64,000 nt of DNA from CAWGQN01 sp963824885 (GCA_963824885.1 CAWGQN010000001.1:62001-126000), one strand, 5' to 3'. Numbered from the stretch's first letter, positions 49,709 through 59,551 are shown. A program made the numbers and translations. The notes: generated by a model not told the origin, from the letters alone.

Positions 49709-50476
49709 TTAGGACCACTGAATGATTTCGCGCGAGCCAACCGGTTGGCTCGGCCTGTTGTTCCCCTTGAAGGCCTTCTGTAAGGTGTCTATTTGCTCGG
49801 CGCTGAATTCGATTGGCGTCCGAAGCACGACCCATTTGACGCCCTCGGTACACGGCGGCGTGGTGAGACTCCCCCGGTAGACGTAGCTGTCCTGGACCGT
49901 CGGAAGAAGGTGGGCCCAGTTGATTGTCGTGGATTTGCTCGCGGTTTCACCTTCGCCACCATTAGACGCATCAACAAAGGATTGGGCCGCCCAGTTGTCG
50001 GCACCGACTCTCGCGAAGACTGCGACGGCAACCATTGATCCATCACTCGACTTGTTCATAAAGTGAAGCTCGAGCGGTTCGCTCACGCCGTCGAGGGTGT
50101 GTTCACTCTCCGAGTGAAAGTGCATGTCGACGAGATCATACGTCTTGCCGTCGTCGCTCACGACGTTTGGTCCCGTTGCCGAGGCCCGTAGCGTGTGACC
50201 GTCATTCGTGACGGTGCTTTCACTCGATTGATACATGATACGCGGAGTGGAGGGCCCCGAAACGGCGGCGCCACTAACAATGTCAATGGGAGACTGTTCG
50301 GTTCCTTGGCTACACGCCGCGAAACTGGCGCTGAGTTTCCCCCAGTTTTCGGGGCCAATCGATCCGGTGTATCCCCATTTTTCTTTTGACCCCTCGCCGT
50401 CAGACTTAGTTGCGCACCCCGTGAGGGCGACACTGGCCACGATTACAACCGCATACCAAGGAGACAGACGAATCAC
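49709..50476 (-). CDS. Alpha-type carbonic anhydrase, lipoprotein
   Basis: 255 residues. VASVALTGC is a lipobox with the lipidated Cys at about 21. The mature enzyme shows EQSPIDI, DMHFHSESEH with the first two zinc histidines, LELHFMN with the third, and GSLTTPPCTEGVKW, all alpha-carbonic anhydrase marks. It hydrates CO2 at the cell surface. It is followed closely by the desulfurase gene, with no obvious functional link. Confidence 0.93.
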   Translation of the reverse strand: MIRLSPWYAVVIVASVALTGCATKSDGEGSKEKWGYTGSIGPENWGKLSASFAACSQGTEQSPIDIVSGAAVSGPSTPRIMYQSSESTVTNDGHTLRASATGPNVVSDDGKTYDLVDMHFHSESEHTLDGVSEPLELHFMNKSSDGSMVAVAVFARVGADNWAAQSFVDASNGGEGETASKSTTINWAHLLPTVQDSYVYRGSLTTPPCTEGVKWVVLRTPIEFSAEQIDTLQKAFKGNNRPSQPVGSREIIQWS

Positions 50477-50494
50477 TCTGTCACCATACCAGGG

Positions 50495-51448
50495 TTAGTA
50501 AAGGAGTGCGGTTAGGCGCGTGCGCGCCCGAATTACGCGCGGGTCTTCTCGACCCACCACGAGCATGAGGTCGAGAAGTCGTGTGCGCGCGTGCTCCTTC
50601 TCTGACGCGTCGAGACGGGGAAATAACTCGAGGAGTCGACCGAAGGCGTCATCAACGTGTCCACCCGAAACGTCGAGATCCGCAAGAGCAAGCTGCGCAT
50701 CGAGATCACCCGGCGCAGAGGCCGCTGCACCGCGGATTTCGTCGGCGGACGCACCGTTGAGTCGGGCCAACAGGCTCGCTTGAGCGATCCCCACAATTGC
50801 GCGGTCGTCGCCCGGATTTTGAGAGAGTGCCTCTCGGTATCGTTCAATTGCCGTTGCGTAGTCTCGCCGTGAAATCGCTTCCTTGGCCTCGTGGTGAAGC
50901 GGTGGGAGCGGTTCTTCGGCCGGCTCGGACTCGTTCGCCGAGGAATCTTCTGTCGCGCGAGCAATGGACGTGATTCCACTGGACGCAGCAAGCTCAAGAA
51001 GCTGCTCGAGCACGTCTCGAAGCTGCTCGGGGGCGACACTCCCTTGAAACAGCACGACCGGTCTGCCCCCAATGACAGCGGCAACCGTGGGCGTTGTTTG
51101 AGCCTGAAGCGCTCGTGCCAATTGAGGGCTCGAATCGACATCAACGGTGACCAACACCAAGCGGCCCTCGAGAGCGTTAATCGTGTGAGTGAGCGCCTTA
51201 TTCAGTTCTGCGGCGTGGTCGCCGCGTGACGAGCTCACAAGGACGACGACGGGGACCGCCATCGAGAGTTCAAGAAACTCGCCAAACGTCGCATCGGTCG
51301 CACTCATGACGAGTTGACGGACGGGCACCGTGCCCGATGGTCCGGAACCGCTCGCGTTGCCTCCCTTCGGTCCGGATGCGGTCTTATTGACCAGGGACGA
51401 AAGATCGACCCCACCCCGAAGCGGAGTGGTTGGCGGAATTTGACTCAC
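50495..51448 (-). CDS. Thioredoxin-fold/TPR protein (YbbN/CnoX type), no CxxC
   Basis: 317 residues. The thioredoxin-like domain (about 45-160) has FGEFLELSMAVPVVVLVSSS, LVLVTVDVDSSPQLARAL and QTTPTVAAVIGGRPV. In place of the redox CxxC it has SSSRGD. The C-terminal half is made of TPR-like helices (HEAKEAISRRDYATAIERYREAL). Similar proteins act as co-chaperones. GTG start overlapping the stop of the upstream membrane protein (GTGA), so the two are coupled. Confidence 0.85.
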   Translation of the reverse strand: MSQIPPTTPLRGGVDLSSLVNKTASGPKGGNASGSGPSGTVPVRQLVMSATDATFGEFLELSMAVPVVVLVSSSRGDHAAELNKALTHTINALEGRLVLVTVDVDSSPQLARALQAQTTPTVAAVIGGRPVVLFQGSVAPEQLRDVLEQLLELAASSGITSIARATEDSSANESEPAEEPLPPLHHEAKEAISRRDYATAIERYREALSQNPGDDRAIVGIAQASLLARLNGASADEIRGAAASAPGDLDAQLALADLDVSGGHVDDAFGRLLELFPRLDASEKEHARTRLLDLMLVVGREDPRVIRARTRLTALLY

Positions 51449-53271
51449 GGAACCTCCGACGATGACACAAGGCCCTGCGTGTAACCGAGAATTTCGATCT
51501 TCTGCGTGGAACCAACTGGCGGTACAAACAACAATAATTGATACTCGTAGGTCGAGTTGATTCCTTTGGCCGTCACCCCGATGCCCGAAAGGGCCTTAAT
51601 TGCTCCCGTCGGCTCAATTGTCGAACCGGGTTGCGTTGGCTTCGCCGATTCGATTTCACGCAAATCAACCGCCACGAGGGCGCCCGACGTAATCGTCGAC
51701 AAAGCAAGAGGCGGCTCGACAGCGGGCGAAAGCGAATAGTCAATTGACGAGTTCGCGGGCTTTTCGGCTTGCCGTTTGTTCTTGTAATCGAGACCCACGC
51801 TCGTCCGCAGGGAATCTCCCGACTCTTCGAATTGCGACGCAAATTGGCTTCCCGCACCCTTCGCAAGAATGTCACCGTATGCCGTCGCGATCTGGTTTGG
51901 CGGAAGCAACAGAAGCTTCGAATCCGGCGCAATGATCGACGTGCCCACATTTGCGGGCGATACCGCCGGAATCGTTGAACCCGGTTTAAGAGCGATGGCA
52001 TAGTGAACGAGATAATTTTCTCGGGGCGCCTTTTGAGTCAGCGCAAGCAATGTCGGAGGCTGATTTCCATCCGCCTCGTTCTTGACGATCGTGTACGCGG
52101 TTCTCGGCCACCCGTCGGTCGCTTGAGGCAGGGTCAGCGTCAATGGCGATGCGGCAATCGGTTGGACCGCCGCGAATTCAGGTATTTTGCTCCGAATAGC
52201 GTAATTCGCGCGTCGAAGATCGAGCGCCGATCCCGCGAATCGCGTGGCGAGCGCGTTGGCGTTGAGGCTCGCGTCAGCATCCGCGGCGACACTCGATACC
52301 TTTTTCACAATGTTTTCGAGCTGGCGAACGGAGACAGCAGGGGCCGACGGATTGTGACCCGGAAGCGACGTTTCTGATGTCCCGGGCGATGGCGCCGCAA
52401 GAGGAGCCTCGGTGGTTCCAGGGCTCGCCCACGCGTCGGTCACGCTCCCGCCGAACGCAAACGCGCTCGCGACAAGAATGGGAATCACGGTGAAGCGCGA
52501 GCGACCCGCAGAACGGCGCCCTCGAGACGCCGGCACGATTGAGACGCGGTTCGTCGACTTCGATCTCGCGATTCGCGGTGGCTTCGGCATTTTCGGTGGG
52601 TTGGAGCGCCGTGGTCCGCGCGCCTTGCGAATGTGCCACAGACCCCAAAGAAAAAACCCGAGGCCAATGAGGAGAACGAGGCCGCCACCCACGATGAGCG
52701 GGCCCGCCCACGGAGTTGAATTGTTGACGGGCCACGAGAGCTTCGCGGTTGACGGCGCGGGCGAGCTCCCATCGGACGCAATAATTGCAGAGTAGCCGGC
52801 CGGAACCATGATTGACGTTGTCATGGATTTCGACCCGGTGAATTGCTCGAGCCACAAATCGGAATCCGTGGGATTCGGACCCGCTCCTTCTTGAGACGGC
52901 GCGCCTTGGCCCACGCCCGGAGCCGGGGTCGACGCTGACGTGCTCGCAACGTTTGCGCTACTGGTCTTGGTTTGCGGCCTCAATTGAGACTTGCCAATCG
53001 ACGCGTACGGTTGAGTGTCAAGCCACGCTTTGACATCGGGTGTGCGTCCGTAGGCGAGGAAAACCGCGGCGTCTCCAGAAATCTCGAGCGTTTGGGCACC
53101 GGGATGCGCGGTGAGCGCCGAACCGTCAATCACGATATATCGCGACCCGTCGTCGTTCGAGATCGACGTCGCGAGACTGTCGGGAGTGACAAACAGGGTT
53201 CGCTGTGCAATACCGACTGCAATCATTATTGCCGCGACAACAAATACCACAATCGCAAATACAAAGCGCAC
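51445..53271 (-). CDS. Large membrane-anchored hypothetical protein
   Basis: About 608 residues from the GTG at 53269-53271, which has AGGAGG six bases upstream. One N-terminal membrane helix (RFVFAIVVFVVAAIMIAVGI), an extracytoplasmic part of about 160 residues, a second helix (IVGGGLVLLIGLGFFLWGLW), a short Arg/Pro-rich cytoplasmic stretch, a third hydrophobic segment (FTVIPILVASAFAFGG) and a large outer domain of about 300 residues. No family recognised, though actinobacteria have similar proteins upstream of the thioredoxin/TPR gene. Confidence 0.78.
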   Translation of the reverse strand: MRFVFAIVVFVVAAIMIAVGIAQRTLFVTPDSLATSISNDDGSRYIVIDGSALTAHPGAQTLEISGDAAVFLAYGRTPDVKAWLDTQPYASIGKSQLRPQTKTSSANVASTSASTPAPGVGQGAPSQEGAGPNPTDSDLWLEQFTGSKSMTTSIMVPAGYSAIIASDGSSPAPSTAKLSWPVNNSTPWAGPLIVGGGLVLLIGLGFFLWGLWHIRKARGPRRSNPPKMPKPPRIARSKSTNRVSIVPASRGRRSAGRSRFTVIPILVASAFAFGGSVTDAWASPGTTEAPLAAPSPGTSETSLPGHNPSAPAVSVRQLENIVKKVSSVAADADASLNANALATRFAGSALDLRRANYAIRSKIPEFAAVQPIAASPLTLTLPQATDGWPRTAYTIVKNEADGNQPPTLLALTQKAPRENYLVHYAIALKPGSTIPAVSPANVGTSIIAPDSKLLLLPPNQIATAYGDILAKGAGSQFASQFEESGDSLRTSVGLDYKNKRQAEKPANSSIDYSLSPAVEPPLALSTITSGALVAVDLREIESAKPTQPGSTIEPTGAIKALSGIGVTAKGINSTYEYQLLLFVPPVGSTQKIEILGYTQGLVSSSEVP

Positions 53272-53527
53272 GACGACCCTCCTCTTGTTGTCGACTGGGG
53301 GACATCCCGATACGGAATAAGGCACCAACGCCCAAGAACGGGTACGGACGACAACATGCAAAGATAGCCAAGGCTACCCGACATTGAAGAATTCCGCTTG
53401 GAGCATACTCTCAGGAAAGGGATGTGAGTCTGGTCAGCGATCATCTCGCCAGCCGTCCAACGGTAAACTCGAATGGGCGAATAAGCAATCGCTACCGAGA
53501 GCGATCTTAATGAAATAGGGAGAAACC

Positions 53528-55006
53528 GTGGCTACCGACGAGGCGCAGTTCACTCAGGTCTTTCGCGGCTATGACCGGGATCAAGTCGACAAGGCGATCC
53601 ACGACCTGCGTCGCGAGCTCATAAAAGCAAATACGAAATCCGCCGAGATGAGCAAAGAGATCAAACGTCTTGGGATACAAATCGATGAGTACACCGCCGA
53701 GTTAGAAGAGGTGGGAAGTCCGACATTTTCAGGGCTTGGAACAAAACTCGAAAACACCCTCCGTGTGGCCGAAGAACAATCCACTCGGCTCATCGCTCAG
53801 GCTGACATCGACGCGGAAAAGCTGCGATCAACAATCCAGGCGGAAACAGAGCGGCTTCGTCGTGACGCGCACGCCGACGCGACTCGAACCATTGACGAGG
53901 CTCACGCTCGCGCAGATCGACTTCTCGAAGCGGCTCGGTCTGACGTTGACGATTTGCGACAAAAGGCCGAAGAAGATGCCTCGCGCCTCGTGCAGGATGC
54001 CACACGCGACGCGACCGCTATCCGCGGGTCCGCGGCCACAGAAGCCGCAGAAATTCGTGGGACCGCAAAACGCGAGTCTGCGGCAATCAAATCAGAAGCC
54101 GAACGCGAATCCGCCGAAGTGCGTGTCGTTGCGAGCCGCGAAGCAGCCGAAGCGCGAGAGGGAGCCGAGACCCTCAGTCGGCAGACCGACCACACGCGTT
54201 CCGAGGTCGCCCTCGAACTGGAAACCATGCGCGCGAACCTTGAACGAGAAACTGAACAAGCGCGAATTACTCTCGCGCGTGACACGGAAGAAGCGCGGAT
54301 CGACTTGGCGGCGGCAACCGAACAAGCGCGAATGGACGTCGAGCGCGACCGCGAGCGTCAGCGAGCTGAACTTGCCGCCCACGCCGAACAAGCGCGCGCA
54401 AACCTTGAGCGCGAACTCGATCAGATGCGCGCCGATTTTGACTCTGAAGCGGAACAAGCGCGCGCAGCAACCGGACACGAAGCCGAACAAGCGCGAATCG
54501 AACTCGACAAAGAGATCGCCGCACTCCGCAAACGTTCGCGCGACGAGGCGGCGGAACAAGCGCGTGAGACGGAACAAGCGCGAATTGATCTTGAAGTCGA
54601 ACTCACGGCGCGACGAGAAGAGGCCGACCAAGAGTACCTGACGCGGCACCAAGACGCGGTTGCGCAAACGCAGAAATATCTGGATGACGCAAACAAGCAA
54701 CTCGCGGACGCTCTGAGCAGAGCAACCGAAAAGCGGCTCGAAGCAGAAATTGCCGAGGCGAGCGCCAAATCTGGCGCTCGAGACGTGCGAGACGGCGCCG
54801 AAGTGAAAGCGCGCGAGATTGTCGAGAAAGCAGAGTCCCGTGCTCGAGCGATGCTCGATGAGGCAACCGCGCGGTCGAACGAACTCGTTGCCGAAGCGGA
54901 GGACCGCCTCGCCCAGATTAGGATTGAGCGCGAATCGGTGGCTGGCTACTTCGAAAACCTTCGAGGTGTTCTCCAGCAAGCCGAGCGAGTCAATGCAACC
55001 GAGTAG
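53528..55006 (+). CDS. DivIVA-like long coiled-coil protein with 11-residue repeats (Scy-like)
   Basis: 492 residues, GTG start after AGGGAGAAACC. The N-terminus FTQVFRGYDRDQVDKAIHDL is a DivIVA-type membrane-targeting segment. The rest is continuous coiled coil. Residues about 243-330 are eight tandem 11-residue units of the form EQARxxLxxxx; a further set (AIRGSAATEAA, EIRGTAKRESA, AIKSEAERESA and so on) lies near 160-215. Hendecad coiled coils of this kind occur in Scy of Streptomyces, which organises the growing pole. A polar cytoskeletal role is likely. Followed by the AI-2E family gene after three bases. Confidence 0.85.
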   Translation: MATDEAQFTQVFRGYDRDQVDKAIHDLRRELIKANTKSAEMSKEIKRLGIQIDEYTAELEEVGSPTFSGLGTKLENTLRVAEEQSTRLIAQADIDAEKLRSTIQAETERLRRDAHADATRTIDEAHARADRLLEAARSDVDDLRQKAEEDASRLVQDATRDATAIRGSAATEAAEIRGTAKRESAAIKSEAERESAEVRVVASREAAEAREGAETLSRQTDHTRSEVALELETMRANLERETEQARITLARDTEEARIDLAAATEQARMDVERDRERQRAELAAHAEQARANLERELDQMRADFDSEAEQARAATGHEAEQARIELDKEIAALRKRSRDEAAEQARETEQARIDLEVELTARREEADQEYLTRHQDAVAQTQKYLDDANKQLADALSRATEKRLEAEIAEASAKSGARDVRDGAEVKAREIVEKAESRARAMLDEATARSNELVAEAEDRLAQIRIERESVAGYFENLRGVLQQAERVNATE

Positions 55007-55009
55007 CGC

Positions 55010-56116
55010 ATGAAGAGCCTATTTCACCGCGAGAATGAGGGACCTGTGGACGCTAAGCGAGTGAAAATTCAGCACCCGTTTGTCGTGGGGCTCGTTGGCA
55101 CTCTCGGCGTCGGGGTCGGCCTTCTCATCATCACCGCGGTGACGTCCCTCGCGACCGTACTGACGTGGGTCGGCGTCGCGCTCTTCATTGCTCTTGGACT
55201 CGAACCGCTTGTTTCGTGGCTTGTCAAGCACTCGTTTCCGCGGTGGGCTGCGATTATCACGGTGCTTATCGGCGTACTCGCGGTCTTTGTCGGATTTCTC
55301 TTCACGATCGTTCCCGTGATCGTCGAGCAAGCAAATCAGTTTATTCTCATGGTTCCCGACATTGTTAGCAGGCTCGTCACCACCGATTGGATCGATTCAC
55401 TCAATTCGCAGCTTGGCGGTTTTGTCAATGTCCACGACGTCATCAAGAGCATTGGGGAGTTCTTTAGTAACTCGGCAAACCTGGGCACAATTTTGGGTGG
55501 CGCCCTCGAAGTCGGAGTCGCAATTGCCAACGGCTTTTTTGGCATTTTTATTGTCTTGATTCTGACGCTGTATTTCACCGCGTCGCTCAACTCAATGAAA
55601 AAAGCCGCATACCAGCTTGTGCCGGCCTCAAAGCGCGAACGATTCGCGGACATCAGCGAACAAATAACGCAAGCGGTGGGCCGTTACGTGATTGGGCAAG
55701 TGTCTCTTGCACTCATCAACGGGGTCTTGAGCTTCGTGTTCTTGAGCATTATTCGCGCACAACTTCCCGCGGTCTTCGCGTTTGTCGCATTCTTATTTTC
55801 GTTGCTCCCGCTCGTTGGTACTCTGACCGGCTCGATCATTATCGTGCTCGCTCAACTTTTGCTCGTGCTCGGGTCGCCTCTCACGGCGCTTGTCGCGGCA
55901 ATTTACTACTTCATCTACATGCAAATAGAAGCGTACGTATTGTCGCCGCACATCATGAGGCGCGCCGTCTCAATTCCCGGAGCAATCGTGGTTGTCGCAG
56001 CTCTCGCGGGGGGAACCCTCCTCGGCCCCCTCGGCGCGCTCGTCGCGATTCCCTTGGCCGCCGCGGCGCTTCTGATTATTCGTCAGGTCGTTCTTCCGCG
56101 TCAAGACGCCCGATAG
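55010..56116 (+). CDS. AI-2E family transporter (PerM/TqsA type)
   Basis: 368 residues. About eight membrane spans in the family layout: paired helices at the N-terminus (GLVGTLGVGVGLLIITA, VLTWVGVALFIALGLEPLV), a central extracytoplasmic part (about 110-160), then helices and VSLALINGVLSFVFLSII ... FLFSLLPLVGTLTG near the C-terminus, the most conserved segment. Some members export autoinducer-2 and others run sodium-proton exchange, so the substrate is open. Starts three bases after the coiled-coil gene and is probably coupled to it. Confidence 0.88.
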   Translation: MKSLFHRENEGPVDAKRVKIQHPFVVGLVGTLGVGVGLLIITAVTSLATVLTWVGVALFIALGLEPLVSWLVKHSFPRWAAIITVLIGVLAVFVGFLFTIVPVIVEQANQFILMVPDIVSRLVTTDWIDSLNSQLGGFVNVHDVIKSIGEFFSNSANLGTILGGALEVGVAIANGFFGIFIVLILTLYFTASLNSMKKAAYQLVPASKRERFADISEQITQAVGRYVIGQVSLALINGVLSFVFLSIIRAQLPAVFAFVAFLFSLLPLVGTLTGSIIIVLAQLLLVLGSPLTALVAAIYYFIYMQIEAYVLSPHIMRRAVSIPGAIVVVAALAGGTLLGPLGALVAIPLAAAALLIIRQVVLPRQDAR

Positions 56117-56860
56117 GACTGCCACCAATAGGCGCGTAGGCGCTGGTCGTCCACCGAGTAGGAAGCGGAAGCGCCGACGGATTCGCGCGCGCCACGATTT
56201 CACTGAGAACTCGGCGAGTCGCGATTTCACCAACCCACAGGTGTTTCCCCCCGCAACGGCGACAAGTTCGACGCCGGGAACACCGGAAAACCGCGCTCTC
56301 GCTTCGTCCGGTCTTAAATAGTCGTCGAATTCGGGAATCACGGCAACGAGTCTTTTCCCGTTGTGCGCCCACGCGACGACGTCACTGTCGGTCGCCCGAT
56401 GCAGTGGGGGCGAGAGCAAAATTGCCCCGTCAATCGCGTGATTGCCACCGTATTTCAGCGCAATTTCGGTGCCAAACGACCACCCGACGAGCCAAACATG
56501 CGACAGAGCGTGATCGCGCACGAAATCCATCGCTGCATCGAGATCGTATTCTTCCCCAATACCGTCGCCGAACTCTCCCTCGCTCCGACCTCGTGGCGAC
56601 GCCGTTCCGCGCGTGTTGAATCGCACGACAGCGAGATCGGCCAGTGCGGGAAGCCTCGCGGCAGCTTTCCGAAGCACGTGCGAGTCCATGAATCCACCGG
56701 CCGTCGGCAAGGGGTGAAGCGTGACGAGCGTTGCGACCGGCGGTCGAGAAACGGGTGTTGAGAGCTCTCCAACGAGGGTTAGTCCATCACGGGTGCGCAA
56801 ACTAATGTCACGCCGAGTCGCAGGCAGCTCGACACCACCGCTAATCTCAATCGTTGGCAC
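56076..56860 (-). pseudogene. Alpha/beta hydrolase, frame broken by one base near the C-terminus
   Basis: Starts GTG 56860 (MPTIEISGGVELPATRRD). HPLPTAGG, RFNTRGTASPRG and the nucleophile elbow VGWSFGTE are seen, with the acidic residue in IPEFDDYL. At 56247-56252 six G (minus strand) follow GC where seven are needed. The first frame then reads GGNTCGLV, while the other frame gives the expected GGKHLWVGEIATRRVLSEIV with the catalytic His, ending at 56076. Corrected length is about 261 residues. The 3' end overlaps the convergent AI-2E gene by 41 bases. Confidence 0.82.
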
Positions 56861-56867
56861 GCGCGAT

Positions 56868-57164
56868 TCACCACATTTTCCAGCAGTGCGAGTGCCAGTG
56901 GCGCCGGCCCTCGAGGTCTGCCTCGTCGCCGAGTACGCCGTCCGCTCTCCACACGACGACGTGGGACGAGCCGGGAGCGACGGAGCGAGCGCACGAGGGA
57001 CACACGTAGGCCCTCGTCAACGAGCCAACAACGCGACGCACGTTCCACGTTGCGCCGCGACGGCTCTCCGTACTGAGGCTGTTATTCCGAGCCAGGTGAG
57101 TGACGTCACGCACCGCGTCGAGTGAAGACCCGCGAAAACCGCGCGGCCGATTACTTCTTGGCAT
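56868..57164 (-). CDS. Small conserved cysteine-rich protein
   Basis: 98 residues from the ATG at 57162-57164 (MPRSNRPRGF). YVCPSCARSV and the terminal HWHSHCW form a likely zinc site, with SHVVVWRADGVLGDEADLEG between. Conserved short proteins of this form occur in Microbacteriaceae, often labelled loosely; I know no proven function. It ends seven bases before the hydrolase start on the same strand. Confidence 0.72.
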   Translation of the reverse strand: MPRSNRPRGFRGSSLDAVRDVTHLARNNSLSTESRRGATWNVRRVVGSLTRAYVCPSCARSVAPGSSHVVVWRADGVLGDEADLEGRRHWHSHCWKMW

Positions 57165-57247
57165 GTGAGTGATTCCGCACGCATGCGGTGCCCGATGTGA
57201 CATCCCGCGCGCGCACCATCAACCCGTGCGAGCGATTCGAAAGAGCG

Positions 57248-57946
57248 TCAGTACGAATCTGTATAACCGTGCCAGGCTCCGCATGGCGAACCGTACTTGC
57301 CAGCAAGATAGTTGAGACCCCACGTAATTTGCGTGCCCGCGCTCGTTCTCCAGTCAGAACCGGCGGACGCCAATTTATTGCCCGGATACGCTTGCGGAAT
57401 CCCGTACGCGCCGATGGAATTCTCGGCCAACGGGTTCCAGTGCGACTCTTGCGTCCACAACGCGTCAAGACATTCCCACTCACTGCCCGTCCATCCTCGT
57501 GCCGCTGCCATTGCTCGCCCGATATCACGGGGGGAGCCAGAATTAGATACCTCGGCCGCCGGCGGCGCCGTTTTGGCAACCGGTGACGCTGCTTTAGCGG
57601 CCGGTGGTGCCGCTTTGGCCGCGGGTAGTGCCGGAGGAGGCGCAACGGGCGGTGCGTCACGCACCGCGTAGGAATCACGATTCACAGCGGCCACGGCACT
57701 CTCGGGCGCCGCATTGGCAACGAATCGCTGCGCGGATCGCGACGTCGTCAACTGCGAATCCCGGTTACTCGCCCACGAGGGCGAAGTCGTGTACGGGTCT
57801 GCGAGGTTCACCAACAAGAACCCGCACACCGCGACAAACGCAATGACGGCAAGCGGAAGGCGAGCCCGAAATTGGGGTCTTCCGGCGGCTACCTGCAACT
57901 CGAATTGACGTTGCGAGGCCGTTGAGATTTCTCTATGTCTACCCAC
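57248..57946 (-). CDS. Lytic transglycosylase-like cell-wall protein
   Basis: 232 residues. An N-terminal membrane helix or uncleaved signal (PLAVIAFVAVCGFLLVNLA), a Pro/Ala/Lys-rich wall-spanning linker with PPAAKAA-type repeats, and a C-terminal domain from RDIGRAMAAARGWTGSEWECL to the end. The domain has the catalytic Glu in LWTQESHWNP, then GAYGIPQA and ITWGLNYLAGKYGSPCGAW, the pattern of actinobacterial SLT-like domains. It would cut peptidoglycan outside the membrane. Confidence 0.87.
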   Translation of the reverse strand: MGRHREISTASQRQFELQVAAGRPQFRARLPLAVIAFVAVCGFLLVNLADPYTTSPSWASNRDSQLTTSRSAQRFVANAAPESAVAAVNRDSYAVRDAPPVAPPPALPAAKAAPPAAKAASPVAKTAPPAAEVSNSGSPRDIGRAMAAARGWTGSEWECLDALWTQESHWNPLAENSIGAYGIPQAYPGNKLASAGSDWRTSAGTQITWGLNYLAGKYGSPCGAWHGYTDSY

Positions 57947-58001
57947 GGTGGACCCACCATAGCGAACTCGGCATCAGGTGGCCAATAAAAATCACAAACA
58001 T

Positions 58002-58553
58002 TCAGGCAACCGCCAGCATTACAGAAATAACGCTATCGAGAACCACGTCAACCTGGGCTTCTCGATAGCCACCTCGCTGCGAATGAAACACAACCGACCG
58101 CACGTTCTCGACGGTCAACGCGTCCTCTCCGCGAAAATAGCCGAGGATTCGCGCGGAAAAATTGTCAACCTCCGAGCGGTTGTAACCCTGCGTCAACACG
58201 GAAACGCGGTCAAATCGATGATTGTTGGACCTGCCCAGTCGATCCACGATCACTTGAGCATCAGATCTCGCATTCGCGATCCACGCGTCGTCTCCCATTC
58301 TCTCTCGCGCGAACTCGCGCTCTCGCGCCGCAAACGCGTCCTCGAGACGCTCGAGCGCCGCATCGACGTGGCGTGTCGAGTAGCCACCCTTTTTCATTGA
58401 AAAGGATGCAACGCGAATATCGTTCGACGAAATCGTGGCGTCGCCGGCGTGTTGCTCGTCGTATGCGCGGCGCGCGTTGACAAAAAATTCGTCAACCTGA
58501 CCGATGTTGTATCCCTGGTGGGACCTGCTCGTGCGGGGAAACGTGGCGCTCAC
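58002..58553 (-). CDS. DivIVA-domain-containing protein
   Basis: 183 residues. Two DivIVA-type repeats are visible: QGYNIGQVDEFFVNARRAY at the start and QGYNRSEVDNFSARILGYF near 120, each followed by a basic GGY(S/R) (x) VD segment (KKGGYSTRHVDAAL, QRGGYREAQVDVVL). Such proteins are found next to cdsA in Microbacteriaceae. GTG start overlapping the cdsA stop (GTGA). Probably a division or polarity factor. Confidence 0.85.
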   Translation of the reverse strand: MSATFPRTSRSHQGYNIGQVDEFFVNARRAYDEQHAGDATISSNDIRVASFSMKKGGYSTRHVDAALERLEDAFAAREREFARERMGDDAWIANARSDAQVIVDRLGRSNNHRFDRVSVLTQGYNRSEVDNFSARILGYFRGEDALTVENVRSVVFHSQRGGYREAQVDVVLDSVISVMLAVA

Positions 58554-59551
58554 ACCCCCATTGTGCCGTACGATCCAAAAAAGATGAGGTAGATCGCATA
58601 CGTGGCGGCCGCTGAGGGCAGAATCGAGTCGAGGCGATCAAGCAAGCCACCGTGGCCAGGCAACCTGGAGCTCATGTCTTTTACCCCGATTGCCCGCTTG
58701 AGCATCGATTCGGCGAGATCGCCAATTGTCGCCGTGACAACAATGATCACACCGAAAATGATGCCCACCCACCACGGTTCGTGAAGCATGAAGAGCGCAA
58801 ACGGAACGCCGCCCACGACGCCAAGAATTGCCGCGCCCGCGAATCCTTCCCACGTCTTCTTGGGACTAATCGACGGAACCATTGGCCGCTTACCAAACAA
58901 CACACCGCTCGCGTAGGCTCCCGTGTCGACGAGCATGACCATCGCCAGACAAGCGAGGGTCCACCACTGCCCGTCGGGCTGCGCAACCAAGAGGACCGAA
59001 AAACTCGCCAAGAAGACCACATACACCTGAATGAGAACACCGGCTTCAAGATCCCGAAAAACGTCGATTCGCGACAGACGTTCGCCCGCGAATATTTCGG
59101 CCGCAAGGCGCCACGCGGTCACCGCGAGAATCCCGAAAAGAGTGACCAACCAGATCCCCTCAGCGTTGAAATAATAGGCCGCCGGCACAACAGCAAGCCC
59201 CGCAATGAACGTCGGAATCTTGGGAACAGTTCGACCAGCGTGCCGGAGCGCCTCGGAAAGTTCGATTGCCGTGAACGCAATCACGACTCCCGCAAACACC
59301 ATGAAAAGCTGCTTGATAACGACGAGACTGACAACCATCACCGAACCCAACGTGAGAGCAATCACTATTGCCCCCACGAGGTTGCGGCCCGCCTTGGCTA
59401 CAATCTTTTCGTTTGTCGCTTCGAACTGGGCCCGCGTGGCTTGAACCTGCCGCTCAATGTCGGTTCGCCGCGCGCGAACCCGATTGCGAAAATCAATGGG
59501 ATTGGCAAATTTGCCGAGCCGAGTCGACCATCGTTCGCGTTCTTTTGGCAC
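58550..59551 (-). CDS. cdsA: Phosphatidate cytidylyltransferase
   Basis: 333 residues. Makes CDP-diacylglycerol for phospholipid synthesis. About eight membrane spans follow a basic cytoplasmic N-terminus. The CDS signature is near the C-terminus: [20 protein letters not shown] followed by GLLDRLDS, with the metal-binding Asp residues. [12 protein letters not shown] is another family mark. Its start lies inside the frame-shifted 3' end of frr; with frr corrected they are separate by 17 bases. Confidence 0.95.
   Translation of the reverse strand: MPKERERWSTRLGKFANPIDFRNRVRARRTDIERQVQATRAQFEATNEKIVAKAGRNLVGAIVIALTLGSVMVVSLVVIKQLFMVFAGVVIAFTAIELSEALRHAGRTVPKIPTFIAGLAVVPAAYYFNAEGIWLVTLFGILAVTAWRLAAEIFAGERLSRIDVFRDLEAGVLIQVYVVFLASFSVLLVAQPDGQWWTLACLAMVMLVDTGAYASGVLFGKRPMVPSISPKKTWEGFAGAAILGVVGGVPFALFMLHEPWWVGIIFGVIIVVTATIGDLAESMLKRAIGVKDMSSRLPGHGGLLDRLDSILPSAAATYAIYLIFFGSYGTMGV

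Noticed and set aside
48614..49783. Plus-strand open frame of 389 codons
   Set aside because: Antisense to the cysteine desulfurase, whose motifs are all intact.
53736..54641. Second open frame of 301 codons within the coiled-coil gene
   Set aside because: Product of the codon repeats in the real frame; Lys/Arg/Asn-rich low-complexity reading.
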